Source of the DNA: Stenotrophomonas maltophilia
Lineage (GTDB): Bacteria; Pseudomonadota; Gammaproteobacteria; Xanthomonadales; Xanthomonadaceae
Direction: 5' to 3'
Length of the DNA: 64,000 nt
Assembly (NCBI GenBank): GCA_900113425.1
Contig: FOZF01000001.1
Location: 1,280,358 to 1,344,357 of the forward strand
The notes under the pieces were generated by a model. The model was not told the origin of the DNA. It saw only the letters and a program-made list of their open reading frames with translations, and made no database searches. The position numbers and the translations under genes were made by a program. Below, in pieces: positions 27,250 through 36,214 of this stretch (positions are counted from its first letter, which is position 1; every line of letters begins with the position of its first letter).

Positions 27250-27301
27250 CACCAGAGGGGATCGCACCCACCAGGCTGGGTCACCCCATCTGCCCGGACA
27301 G

Positions 27302-28753
27302 TTACCGTTCCCACGCGCAGGTGTTGCGAACACCAAGCCGGTGCGGATCGAACAGGGGATCCGTCCCCATGCGACGGTGGTGTTCGTAGTCGCGCAGCGC
27401 GGCCAGCGCCGGCTTCTGCAGCAGCAGGATGGCGATGATGTTCAACCAGCTCATCAGGCCCACGCCGATATCCCCCAGCGACCAGGCGACCGTGGCACTG
27501 TTCAGCGCCGAGTAGCCGGTGGCCAGCAGGAACAGCAGCTGGAACCCGCCCATCACCCACGGCATCGGGCGGTCCCGGCACAGGTAACTGATGTTGGTCT
27601 CGGCCATGTAGTACAGCGCCAGGATGGTGGTGAACGCGAAGGGCAGGATGGCCAGCGCCACGAATGAACGGCCGAAGCCCGGCAATGCCGATTCCACCGC
27701 ATGCTGCACGAAACGCGGTCCGGCCTCGACGCCCGGCAGATTGCCCAGCAGCAGGCGCGCATCATCCGGAATGCCGTTTACCGCCGGGTCGTAGACGTTG
27801 TACAGGCCGGTCGACAGAATGAGGAAGGCGGTCGCACTGCACACCACCATCGTGTCGACATAGACCGAGAACGACTGCACCAGGCCCTGCTTAACCGGAT
27901 GGGAGACTTCCGCTGCGGCCGCCGGGTGCGCACCACTGCCCATGCCGGCTTCGTTGGACAGCACGCCGCGGCGCACGCCCCACTGGATCGCCGTGCCGAT
28001 CATGGCGCCGAACGCTGCATCCATGCCGAAGGCACTGCGCAGCACCAGCCCTGCGACCTCCGGCACTTTGTCCGCGTTGAGCACCACCACCAGCGCGGCC
28101 ACCAGCAGATAGGCGATGGCCATCAGCGGTATCAGCCACTGGGCGACACCGGCGATGCGGCGTACACCGCCGACAAGGATGGCACCCAGCGCAACCAGCA
28201 GTACGCCGGTGGTGAACACGGCCGGCACATCCCAGGCTTCATTCACTGCGCTGGTGATCGCATTGGACTGCGTGCCCGCCAGCATCGCGCCAGCCAGCAC
28301 GGCGACCAGTGCAAACAGCACCGCATACCAGCGCTGCCCCAGTCCCTTCTCGATGTAATAGGCCGGGCCACCTCGATACTGGCCACTGGCGTCGCGATCC
28401 TTGTAGATCTGCGCCAGCGTCGATTCGATGAAGGCGCTGGACGCACCAAGGAACGCGACAACCCACATCCACAGGATCGCACCGGGACCACCGAAGGCGA
28501 TGGCCATCGCCACGCCGGCGATATTGCCAACGCCCACCCGGCTGGACAGCGACAGGGACAACGCCTGGAACGGTGACACCCCTGCATCGGACCGCTCATG
28601 GCGGAACACCAGGCGCAGCATGTCCGGCAGCGCGCGCAGCTGGATGAAGCGGGTGCGCACGCTGAAGTACAGGCCGGCGAGCAGGCACAGCACCACCAGG
28701 TAAGGGCTCCACACCACGCCGAGAAGGGCATTGACGATCGATTCGACGTTCAT
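27302..28753 (-). CDS. AGCS-family sodium:alanine/glycine symporter 1
   Basis: Polytopic sodium-coupled amino-acid symporter, 483 residues with about eleven helices. Family features include an N terminus like GVVWSPYLVVLCLLAGLYFS, the signature GNIAGVAMAIAFGGPGAILW, and RRGVLSNEAGMGSGAHPAAA. It lies 9 bp after the gene for an outer-membrane barrel and is likely co-transcribed with it. A paralogue lies 2 kb upstream on the same strand. Substrate is probably alanine, glycine or D-alanine by family; not resolved here. Confidence 0.9.
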   Translation of the reverse strand: MNVESIVNALLGVVWSPYLVVLCLLAGLYFSVRTRFIQLRALPDMLRLVFRHERSDAGVSPFQALSLSLSSRVGVGNIAGVAMAIAFGGPGAILWMWVVAFLGASSAFIESTLAQIYKDRDASGQYRGGPAYYIEKGLGQRWYAVLFALVAVLAGAMLAGTQSNAITSAVNEAWDVPAVFTTGVLLVALGAILVGGVRRIAGVAQWLIPLMAIAYLLVAALVVVLNADKVPEVAGLVLRSAFGMDAAFGAMIGTAIQWGVRRGVLSNEAGMGSGAHPAAAAEVSHPVKQGLVQSFSVYVDTMVVCSATAFLILSTGLYNVYDPAVNGIPDDARLLLGNLPGVEAGPRFVQHAVESALPGFGRSFVALAILPFAFTTILALYYMAETNISYLCRDRPMPWVMGGFQLLFLLATGYSALNSATVAWSLGDIGVGLMSWLNIIAILLLQKPALAALRDYEHHRRMGTDPLFDPHRLGVRNTCAWER

Positions 28754-28762
28754 CGCGCCCCC

Positions 28763-29752
28763 TCAGAAGGACATGCCCAGGGCGACCTGGGGGCTGATGA
28801 GGCGGCCGGCATTGCGCCCGGCCACGGTGACCTCCACGCCGGCGATCAGGCCAAGCGAGGGACTGAAGTGGTACTGCAACGCAGGGGCGAAGGTCAGCGT
28901 ACGGCTGGCCGGGCGCCATTCGTCGACGCGCGCGATGGCGCCGTCGGCGCCGGGAGCGAAGCCGCTGAGGCGTTGCCGGGTCTCGCGGCTGGCCGCCACT
29001 TCCATCACCGCCACCCAGCGAGGGTTGAAGCTGTATTCGGCGCCGATCGACAGGCCCAGTACCGAACCGCGCGCGATGTGGCCCTGGAAGCCTGCGGCGG
29101 TACCGTACACGCTGGCACCGGTGAGGGCCGTGCGGGAAGGCGCCGGACCCGCGCTGAGCTGGGCACGCCAGCGCAGCGGCCGCTCGTTGCCCAACCACAC
29201 CACCTGCTGCACGCCCAGCGCGGCGACGGTACGCTGCACGCCGTCCCCCTGCGCGTCGAGCGGATTGCCGGTGATGCGGTCATGGCTGCCCGTGCTGAAA
29301 CGCTGCACGAGCGCCACGGAAACCGCAGGCCGGGTGCCATCCGCATTGGCCGCCTGCAGCAGATACTGCAGGCGCGCGGTGGTATCACCGGCGCGGAAGC
29401 CCCGGCTGCGGGCGGCACCGGATTCGGCGCGCGACGCGCTCAGGTTGACCTGACCGGTGATCCGCTCGCCCAATCCATAGGCGATGGGCACCACCACCGT
29501 CCAGCCGCCACTGCGTTCACCGCTGCGCTGGCGCTGACCACGGTCATCGAAGTGATCGCGGCTGTCGACACGTATCAGATAGGGTTCGATGTAGCCGTGC
29601 CCCTTGGGCATGCCTGCCGGATTCGGAGTGATCAGCGGACCGGTGAAGTTGATGCCTTCCAGGCTGCGTACGCTGGCATGTGCGTCGACCGACGCAAGCA
29701 GGCTTGACAGCGAGAGGAGCGCGCCAAGGGCGCAGCGATGACGACCATGCAT
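28763..29752 (-). CDS. Outer-membrane beta-barrel protein, MetA-like
   Basis: A 329-residue exported protein: signal MHGRHRCALGALLSLSSLLASVDAHA, then a series of amphipathic strands ending SPQVALGMSF with C-terminal Phe, typical of an outer-membrane barrel. Features such as GHGYIEPYLIRVD, YGLGERITGQVNLS and FAPALQYHFSPSLGLIAGVE resemble the phenol MetA-degradation transporter-like family; assignment to that family is moderate. It directly precedes the AGCS symporter (9 bp), suggesting an outer/inner membrane uptake pair, which is inference. The 245-bp gap upstream holds the TrmH terminator and an AT-rich stretch that should contain the promoter. Confidence 0.7.
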   Translation of the reverse strand: MHGRHRCALGALLSLSSLLASVDAHASVRSLEGINFTGPLITPNPAGMPKGHGYIEPYLIRVDSRDHFDDRGQRQRSGERSGGWTVVVPIAYGLGERITGQVNLSASRAESGAARSRGFRAGDTTARLQYLLQAANADGTRPAVSVALVQRFSTGSHDRITGNPLDAQGDGVQRTVAALGVQQVVWLGNERPLRWRAQLSAGPAPSRTALTGASVYGTAAGFQGHIARGSVLGLSIGAEYSFNPRWVAVMEVAASRETRQRLSGFAPGADGAIARVDEWRPASRTLTFAPALQYHFSPSLGLIAGVEVTVAGRNAGRLISPQVALGMSF

Positions 29753-29941
29753 GTGGAACACCTTGCCTGACAGGAATGGAACTCCAACCTGCGTCGAGCA
29801 AGAGGGCGCAACAATGAGGCAAGTTTCAAAAGCATGCTTGATCGGAAAAATCAGGCTGTACGCAACGCAAGGCGACGTTATCTGCCTTAAGCCGGCTTGA
29901 CGCTGCACGACGTCCGCGGTGGTCCCGCCGGCGCATTGCGC

Positions 29942-29968
29942 AAAAAAAACCCGGCCACGGGGCCGGGT
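29942..29968 (-). terminator. Intrinsic terminator after TrmH-family gene
   Basis: ACCCGGCC and GGCCGGGT form a perfect 8-bp stem with a 4-base loop, followed on the minus strand by a run of T. It ends the symporter 2 / methyltransferase transcript. Confidence 0.92.
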
Positions 29969-29997
29969 CCTGGCAGCCGATGGCGGTGACCTGTCCG

Positions 29998-30834
29998 TCA
30001 GCCGTCGCGACGGCTCGCCCACTGCGCCAGCAGCACTGCGGTGGCCGAGGCCACATTGAGGCTCTCCACCGCGCCGCTGCCGGGAATGGAGACCTGCAGA
30101 TCACATTCGCCGGCCAGGTCGCGGTCCATGCCCTCGCCTTCGGCGCCCATGACGTAGACCAGACGCGCCGGCAGCGAGGTGCGGAATACATCGTCACCCC
30201 CATCGACGAGTGTGGCCGCCAGACCGAAGCCGGCATCGCGCAGCTGGGCCATCGCCTGCGGGGTCGCGGGCAGCTGCACCAGCGGCACCGCTTCGGCACC
30301 GCCTTCGGCCACGCGGGCAGCGGCGCCGGACAGCGCCAGCGTGCTGCCGGCCGGCAACAGCAGCGCCTTCGCGCCGAAGTGCGCCGCCGAACGCAGGATC
30401 GCGCCGAGGTTGTGCGGATTGCCTACGCCATCCAGCCACAGTGCCAGTGAGGGGCCCTCGTCGATCTGCTGCAGCCACTGCGCCAGCGGCACGGTCGGCG
30501 CACGCAGCACGTCGGCCACCACGCCTTCGTGGTGGGTGGTGCCGGCCAGCTTGTTCAGATCGCCCTCCTCGACCACGCGGTAACCCACGCGGTTGGCCAC
30601 GCACCACTTCAACAGCGGCTGCAGGCGCGGAATCCGGGCCTCCAGCAGATACAGCTTGCGCAGTGCCTGCGGCCGCGCTGCGAACGCGGCCAGCACGGCA
30701 TTCAGGCCGTACAGGCGCAGCTCATCGCTGCCTCCGCGTCCACCGCCGCCCGTTGCCGGCAGGTCCGTGCGCGGCAACGGAGTGGCGCGCGGCGGACGAG
30801 CGGACGGGCGGCGGTTGTTCCAGGGGTTGTTCAC
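29998..30834 (-). CDS. TrmH/SpoU-family RNA 2'-O-methyltransferase
   Basis: SPOUT-fold RNA methyltransferase of 278 residues. N-terminal basic tail rich in Arg/Pro, then a substrate-binding domain (LRLYGLNAVLAAFAARPQAL, near RlmB and TrmH proteins), then the SpoU domain with motif 1 GVGNPHNLGAILRSAAHFG, motif 2 VMGAEGEGMD and motif 3 VESLNVASATAVLLAQW. It starts at a GTG immediately after the TAA of the second AGCS symporter with GGAG inside that gene, so translation is coupled. The RNA target (23S rRNA or tRNA) cannot be settled by sight. Confidence 0.88.
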   Translation of the reverse strand: MNNPWNNRRPSARPPRATPLPRTDLPATGGGGRGGSDELRLYGLNAVLAAFAARPQALRKLYLLEARIPRLQPLLKWCVANRVGYRVVEEGDLNKLAGTTHHEGVVADVLRAPTVPLAQWLQQIDEGPSLALWLDGVGNPHNLGAILRSAAHFGAKALLLPAGSTLALSGAAARVAEGGAEAVPLVQLPATPQAMAQLRDAGFGLAATLVDGGDDVFRTSLPARLVYVMGAEGEGMDRDLAGECDLQVSIPGSGAVESLNVASATAVLLAQWASRRDG

Positions 30835-32343
30835 TTACACGTTCTCCTGCTTGCGCTGGCGCCAGAAATCGGCGTTCCGGATGCCCAGGGCATCGGGATC
30901 GAACGTCGGATCCAGGCCCAGCTTCTTCTGTCGTTCGTAATCGCGCAGCGCCAGCATCGCGGGCTTCTGGATGATGAAGATGGCGATGATGTTCAGCCAG
31001 GCCATCAGGCCCACGCCGATGTCACCCAGGCCCCAGGCCAGGGTCGCGTTGTGGAACGCACCGAACACCACCATGGCGATGATGCCCAGGCGCAGACACA
31101 ACACGGTCAGCGGACGGTGCTTGTTGTGGTTCACATAGCTGAGATTGGTCTCGGCCATGTAGTAGTACGCCATGATGGTGGTGAAGGCGAAGAAGAAGAT
31201 CGCCAGCGAGACGAACGACGCGCCCCAGCCCGGCAGCACGGCTTCAACGCCGGCCTGCGCATAGCCCGCCCCTTCCGGAATGCCGGCCAGGCCCTGGAAC
31301 ACCGGAGCCGCGCCTTCCACCGGCGAGTACACGTTGTAGGTACCGCTGGCAAGGATCAGGAACGCGGTGGCGGTGCACACCATCATGGTGTCGAAGTAGA
31401 TCGCGAACGCCTGCACGTAGCCCTGCTTGGCCGGATGCGAGACTTCCGACGCCGCCGCCGCGTGCGGGCCGGAGCCCTGTCCGGCTTCGTTGGCGTAGAT
31501 GCCGCGCTTGACGCCCCATTCGATCGCCAGGCCCATCATCGCGCCGAACGCCGCATGGGTGCCGAACGCGCTGTTGAAGATGATGCCGAACATCTCCGGG
31601 ACGCGTTCGTAGTTGATGATCATGATGACGACGGCGGTCAGGATGAAAGCCGCCGCCATGAACGGCACCACCACTTCGGCGAAACTGGCGATGCGCTTGA
31701 CGCCGCCGAAGATCACCACGCCCAGCAGCAGCGCGACCACGATGCCGATGCCGAGCTTGAGCGCGGCAACCGATTCCATGCCGAAGGCCTGGCCATCCAG
31801 CGGCCCGCACAGCGCACCGCCACGGCAGGCATTGATGATGCTGTCGGCGATGGCATTGGCCTGCACGCCCGGCATCAGGAAGCCGGCGGCGATGATCGTG
31901 GCGATGGCGAAGGCCATGGCATACCACTTCAGGCCCATCGCCTTTTCAATGTAGTACGCCGGGCCACCACGGTAGCGGCCTTCGGCATCCTTGGTCTTGT
32001 AGATCTGCGCCAGGGTGCATTCCACATACGAGGTGGATGCACCGAGGAAGCCCATCACCCACATCCAGAAGATCGCACCGGGGCCACCGAAGGCGATGGC
32101 GGTGGCCACGCCGGCGATGTTGCCGATACCCATGCGCCCGGCCATGGACATGGCCAGGGCCTGGAACGAAGAAACGCCGGCGTCGGACTTTTCACCCTTG
32201 ACGGTGAGGCGGCACATTTCCACGAAGCCGCGGATCTGCATGAAGCGGGTGCGGGCACTGAAGTAAAGGCCGGCCGCCAGGCACACGAAGATCAGTGCCT
32301 TGCTCCAGATGATGCTGTTGACGAAATGTACGGTAGCTTCCAC
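30835..32343 (-). CDS. AGCS-family sodium:alanine/glycine symporter 2
   Basis: Paralogue of the symporter at 27302-28753; 502 residues. Shared features: first helix ending CLAAGLYFSARTRF, GNIAGVATAIAFGGPGAIFW, and KRGIYANEAGQGSGPHAAAA. It has an insert with two cysteines (ACRGGALCGPLDGQ). The start was set at a GTG with GGAGAG upstream, because the encoded N terminus then aligns with that of symporter 1; earlier in-frame ATGs give a non-family leader. It is followed without a gap by the TrmH-family gene. Confidence 0.9.
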   Translation of the reverse strand: MEATVHFVNSIIWSKALIFVCLAAGLYFSARTRFMQIRGFVEMCRLTVKGEKSDAGVSSFQALAMSMAGRMGIGNIAGVATAIAFGGPGAIFWMWVMGFLGASTSYVECTLAQIYKTKDAEGRYRGGPAYYIEKAMGLKWYAMAFAIATIIAAGFLMPGVQANAIADSIINACRGGALCGPLDGQAFGMESVAALKLGIGIVVALLLGVVIFGGVKRIASFAEVVVPFMAAAFILTAVVIMIINYERVPEMFGIIFNSAFGTHAAFGAMMGLAIEWGVKRGIYANEAGQGSGPHAAAASEVSHPAKQGYVQAFAIYFDTMMVCTATAFLILASGTYNVYSPVEGAAPVFQGLAGIPEGAGYAQAGVEAVLPGWGASFVSLAIFFFAFTTIMAYYYMAETNLSYVNHNKHRPLTVLCLRLGIIAMVVFGAFHNATLAWGLGDIGVGLMAWLNIIAIFIIQKPAMLALRDYERQKKLGLDPTFDPDALGIRNADFWRQRKQENV

Positions 32344-32447
32344 GCGCGCTCTCTCCAGTCGGCGGGGTGAATGGACGTCCCGTCGGCTGGAAGGGACCGG
32401 TCGATTCTCCCTGATCGAAGGTCGCTGCGATAGCGCCGGAAGACATC

Positions 32448-32507
32448 CGCCGGGCATGGCCCGGCGCTACCGGTTCCGCCGCGGGTAGCGCCGGGCCATG
32501 CCCGGCG
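32448..32507. repeat. SMAG inverted dimer
   Basis: CGCCGGGCATGGCCCGGCG-CTAC (32448-32470) and its mirror GTAG-CGCCGGGCCATGCCCG (32485-32507) lie between the GNAT gene and symporter 2, both leftward. The dimer could form a 3' hairpin for the GNAT transcript. Confidence 0.9.
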
Positions 32508-32511
32508 CCGT

Positions 32512-33096
32512 TCAGGGCAGCTCGGTACGCACCCGCGCGAACCGGCGCAGGTCATGCAGGGTGCCGCGCTTGTAGATGGCGCAGCGCTCCACGCCCTCTT
32601 CCTGGAAACCGTTCTTTTCCAGCACCCGGGCCGACCCCAGATTGAAGTCCACCACCGTGGCCTGAAGCCTGAACAGGCGCAGTTCGTCCATCACCCACGG
32701 CGCGAAGACGCCCACTACGCGGGTCATGATGCCCCGCCCCCAGTATGCCCGACCAAGCCAGTAGCCCAGCTCGGCGGTATGCCCACGCTCGGCCACGCCC
32801 GGCTGGGCACCGATGCTGCCGCAGGCCTGGCCGTCGATCTCGATGGCCAGTGCCAGGGTGTCCGGGGTCAACACGCGACCGGCAAGGAACGCCTCACCGT
32901 CCTCACGTGTGTAGGGATAGGGGAAGCGGTCGCGCAGGCCGCGTGACACCTCGGCATCATTGGCATGGCGCAGCAGCGATTCGAGGTCGCCGCCGCGCCA
33001 TGGACGCAGCTGGAAACCGTCGCCGCGCAGCACTGGAGTCGGGGCCCTTTCCCGCGAGGAAAGGGATCCGGCCCCGTCGGCGCGACGGTCAGGCAT
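32512..33096 (-). CDS. RimJ/RimL-type GNAT acetyltransferase
   Basis: GNAT-fold N-acetyltransferase, 194 residues from the ATG. Family marks: FQLRPWRGGDLESLLRHAND, ELGYWLGRAYWGRGIMTRVV (acetyl-CoA loop), ATVVDFNLGSARVLEKNGF. The ATG overlaps the end of the RND pump gene by 8 bp, but the first ~20 codons are made of a dispersed palindrome found elsewhere between genes, so translation may really begin at GTG 33033 (MLRGDGFQLRPW). Substrate unknown: a protein N terminus or a small amine. Confidence 0.82.
   Translation of the reverse strand: MPDRRADGAGSLSSRERAPTPVLRGDGFQLRPWRGGDLESLLRHANDAEVSRGLRDRFPYPYTREDGEAFLAGRVLTPDTLALAIEIDGQACGSIGAQPGVAERGHTAELGYWLGRAYWGRGIMTRVVGVFAPWVMDELRLFRLQATVVDFNLGSARVLEKNGFQEEGVERCAIYKRGTLHDLRRFARVRTELP
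33039..33077. repeat. Dispersed GGGGTCGGA-type palindrome
   Basis: Outer arms TCGGGGCC and GGCCCC with inner arms CCCTTTCC and GGAAAGGG. The same family occurs at 39795 and 62880, and shorter relatives at 37540 and 43073. Here it falls inside the annotated start of the GNAT gene. Confidence 0.75.
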
Positions 33097-36000
33097 GCCC
33101 GCCCACCGAGGGCGACGCTGCTTCCTGCTTCTCCAGCTCGCGCTTCACCGCTTCCGGCGAGCGGGTGTACGGGGCCAGCCGTGCGTAGAACGCCGGCACC
33201 ACGAACAGCGACAGGAAGGTGGACAGGGTGACGCCGAAGATGATCACGATACCGATCGTGCCACGGCTCGCCGAACCCGGTCCACCGGCCACCACCAGCG
33301 GAATCGCGCCGACCACGGTGGCGATGGAAGTCATCAGGATCGGACGCAGGCGCACCATCGATGATTCGATGATCGCCTCGCGCACGCTGCGGCCGTCGTC
33401 ACGCAGCTGGTTGGCGAACTCGACGATCAGGATGCCGTTCTTGGCCGCCAGGCCGACCAGCATCACGATGCCGATCTGGCTGAACAGGTTCACTGTGCCC
33501 CCGCTCAACCACAGGCCGACCAGCGCGCCGAGCACGCCCAGCGGTACCGTCAGCATGATCGTCAGCGGATGGATGAAGCTCTCGAACTGCGCGGCCAGCA
33601 CCAGGTACACCACCAGCAGCGCCATGGCGAAGGTCAGCAGGACCGCACCGCCGGCGCTCTGGTACTCGCGCGACTCGCCCTTCCAGTTCACCTGCGCGTA
33701 CTGCGGCAGCTCCTCACGCGCGACGTTCTGTGCCCAGGCAATGGCCTCGCCCAACGGGTAGCCCGGCGCAAGGCCGGCGCTGATGGTGATCGAGCGCAGG
33801 CGGTTGAAGCGGTTCAGCGTGCCCGCCTCGGCAACCTCGCTCAGGGTGACCAGGTTCGACAAGGGCACCAGTTCACCGGAGGTGGCACGCACGCGGATCG
33901 CGGCCAGATCGGCCGGCGTGGCGCGGCCGTCGCGGCCCGCCTGGACCAGCACGTCGTACTCTTCGCCGTTGTCGACGAAGGTGGTGACGCGACGCGAGCC
34001 CATCATCGTTTCCAGCGCCGAGCCAATCGCGGTGACCGGCACGCCGAGGTCGGCCGCGCGCTGGCGGTCGATGTTCACCCGCATCTGCGGGCGGGTTTCC
34101 TTGTAGTCCGAGTCGGGGCCGACCAGGCCGGGATTGTCGGCCATGCGCAGCAGGATGCGGTCGCGCCACTGCGCGATCTCGGCGTACTCCGGGCCTCCCA
34201 GCACGATCTGGAAGGGCTGGCCACCGCTGCGGACCAGGCCACCGCCGACCTGCGTGCGCACGCGCACGCCCTGGATGGTGTCCAGCTCCTTCTGCAGCTC
34301 ATTGGCGACCTCCGGGGTGCCTTCGCTGCGCTGGCGCCACGGCTGCAGGAAGATGCTCACCCGGCCGGTGTGCATTTCCTCGCTCGCTCCCCAGCCACCG
34401 GGCACGCGGGGGTTGGCGCGCACGATCGGCTTGTCCGCTCCCACGTGGGGCGCCAGCATCGCTTCGACCTGCTGCACCTGCTGCACGGTGTAGTCGTAGC
34501 CTGCGCCTTCCGGGCCGTCGATCATGATCTGGAACGAGCCGCGGTCTTCGGCTGGCGCCAGTTCCGAGGGCAGCACCTTGATCAGCAGCCAGCTGGCAGC
34601 CAATGCCGCCGCCATCACCAGCAGGTAGATCCAGGTGCGGTCGACATGGCGCTGCAGGATGCGGCCATAGGCGCCGGCCAGCCGCTCCAGGTTGCGGTTG
34701 ACGAAGCCATGCAGGCCACGCGGCGCCTGCCCGCTATGCGGCTTGAGCAGTTTGGAGGCCATCATCGGTGTCAGCGTCAACGCCACGAACGCGGATAGCG
34801 CCACGGCCGCGGCCAGCGCCACCGCCAGCTCGCGGAACAGGCGCCCGGTGTTGCCCTCGAGGAAACCGACCGGCAGGAACACCGCCACCAGCACCGCGGT
34901 GGTCGCGATCACCGCGAAAGCCACCTGCGTGGTGCCGCGCTTGGACGCCACCAGCGGCGGCTCACCCAGATCGATCCGGCGCTGCACGTTCTCCACCACC
35001 ACGATCGCATCGTCGACCACAAGGCCGATGCACAGCACCAGGGCCAGCAATGTCAGCAGGTTGATCGAGAAATCGAACGCGTACAGCGCGATGAACGCGG
35101 CCACCAGGCACACCGGTACCGTCACGGCCGGAATCAGCGCTGCGCGGAAGCTGCCGAGGAACAGCCAGATCACCGCCAACACGAGGATCATCGCCTCCAC
35201 CAATGTGGCATAGACGCGATCGACGGCCGCTTCGATGAAGGTGGTGTTGTCGAAGGCAACGAAGATCTGCGTGCCCCTGGGCAGCGTCAACGCGACCCGC
35301 TCGGCTTCGGCGCGCGCGGTGCGCGCGACGTCCAGCGAGTTGGCGGTGGAGGTCTTGACGATGCCCAGGCCGATGCCCGGCTCGCCATTGCTGCGGTAAT
35401 AGGCGCGGCGCTCGGCCGACGCCAGCTCGATCTTCGCCACGTCGCCCATGCGCACGACGTAACCGTCGCTGCCCTTGCCCAGCGGGATGGTCGCGAAGTC
35501 TTCCGGCTTGATGTAATTGCGTTCCACGCGCAGGGTGAAATCGCGGTCGGTGGATTCGATGCGCCCGGCGGGCAGTTCCACGTTCTCGTTGCGCAGCGCG
35601 GTTTCCACGTCGCCGGTGGTCAGCCCACGCGCGGCCAGCTGATCGCGGTCCAGCCAGATGCGCATCGCATAGCGCTGGCGACCACCGATACGGACCTGGG
35701 CGACGCCATCGAGGCTGGAAAAGCGGTCGACCACATAGCGGTCGGCGTAGTCGCTCAGTTCCAGCGTATCCATGGTCGAGGAGACCATGTTGAACCAGAT
35801 GATCGGATCGGCATCGCTCTCGACCTTGGCGATCTCCGGCGGGCGCGCCTCTTCCGGCATGCGGTCGGCAACCCGGCTGACGGCATCGCGCACGTCGTTG
35901 GCCGCGGCCTCGATATCACGGTTGGAGGTGAACTCGATGCTGACCTGCGAGCGGCCGTTGGTGCTGCGCGCGTTGATGGTATCGATGCCTTCGATGCCGG

Positions 36001-36214
36001 CGAGCGCATCTTCCAGCACCTGGGTGATCCGGCTTTCAATGACCGCCGCCGAGGCACCGGTGTAGTCGACCGAGACCGACACGATGGGCGGATCGATGGC
36101 CGGCAGTTCGCGCAGCGTGAGGCGGGTGAAGGACATGACGCCCAGCACCAGCAGCAGCAGACTCATCACTACGGCGAACACCGGCCGCTGGATGGAAACG
36201 TCGGACAGCTTCAT
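33089..36214 (-). CDS. RND efflux transporter, HAE1 type
   Basis: Inner-membrane proton-driven multidrug efflux pump of 1041 residues. N terminus MKLSDVSIQRPVFAVVMSLL, large periplasmic loops after helices 1 and 7, and the proton-relay Asp pair in LVVDDAIVVVENV. It overlaps its adaptor gene by 4 bp and no outer-membrane factor gene follows. S. maltophilia has several adaptor/RND pairs without their own outer-membrane partner (for example SmeGH and SmeMN); I cannot say which this is. No local regulator gene is present. Confidence 0.93.
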   Translation of the reverse strand: MKLSDVSIQRPVFAVVMSLLLLVLGVMSFTRLTLRELPAIDPPIVSVSVDYTGASAAVIESRITQVLEDALAGIEGIDTINARSTNGRSQVSIEFTSNRDIEAAANDVRDAVSRVADRMPEEARPPEIAKVESDADPIIWFNMVSSTMDTLELSDYADRYVVDRFSSLDGVAQVRIGGRQRYAMRIWLDRDQLAARGLTTGDVETALRNENVELPAGRIESTDRDFTLRVERNYIKPEDFATIPLGKGSDGYVVRMGDVAKIELASAERRAYYRSNGEPGIGLGIVKTSTANSLDVARTARAEAERVALTLPRGTQIFVAFDNTTFIEAAVDRVYATLVEAMILVLAVIWLFLGSFRAALIPAVTVPVCLVAAFIALYAFDFSINLLTLLALVLCIGLVVDDAIVVVENVQRRIDLGEPPLVASKRGTTQVAFAVIATTAVLVAVFLPVGFLEGNTGRLFRELAVALAAAVALSAFVALTLTPMMASKLLKPHSGQAPRGLHGFVNRNLERLAGAYGRILQRHVDRTWIYLLVMAAALAASWLLIKVLPSELAPAEDRGSFQIMIDGPEGAGYDYTVQQVQQVEAMLAPHVGADKPIVRANPRVPGGWGASEEMHTGRVSIFLQPWRQRSEGTPEVANELQKELDTIQGVRVRTQVGGGLVRSGGQPFQIVLGGPEYAEIAQWRDRILLRMADNPGLVGPDSDYKETRPQMRVNIDRQRAADLGVPVTAIGSALETMMGSRRVTTFVDNGEEYDVLVQAGRDGRATPADLAAIRVRATSGELVPLSNLVTLSEVAEAGTLNRFNRLRSITISAGLAPGYPLGEAIAWAQNVAREELPQYAQVNWKGESREYQSAGGAVLLTFAMALLVVYLVLAAQFESFIHPLTIMLTVPLGVLGALVGLWLSGGTVNLFSQIGIVMLVGLAAKNGILIVEFANQLRDDGRSVREAIIESSMVRLRPILMTSIATVVGAIPLVVAGGPGSASRGTIGIVIIFGVTLSTFLSLFVVPAFYARLAPYTRSPEAVKRELEKQEAASPSVGGHA

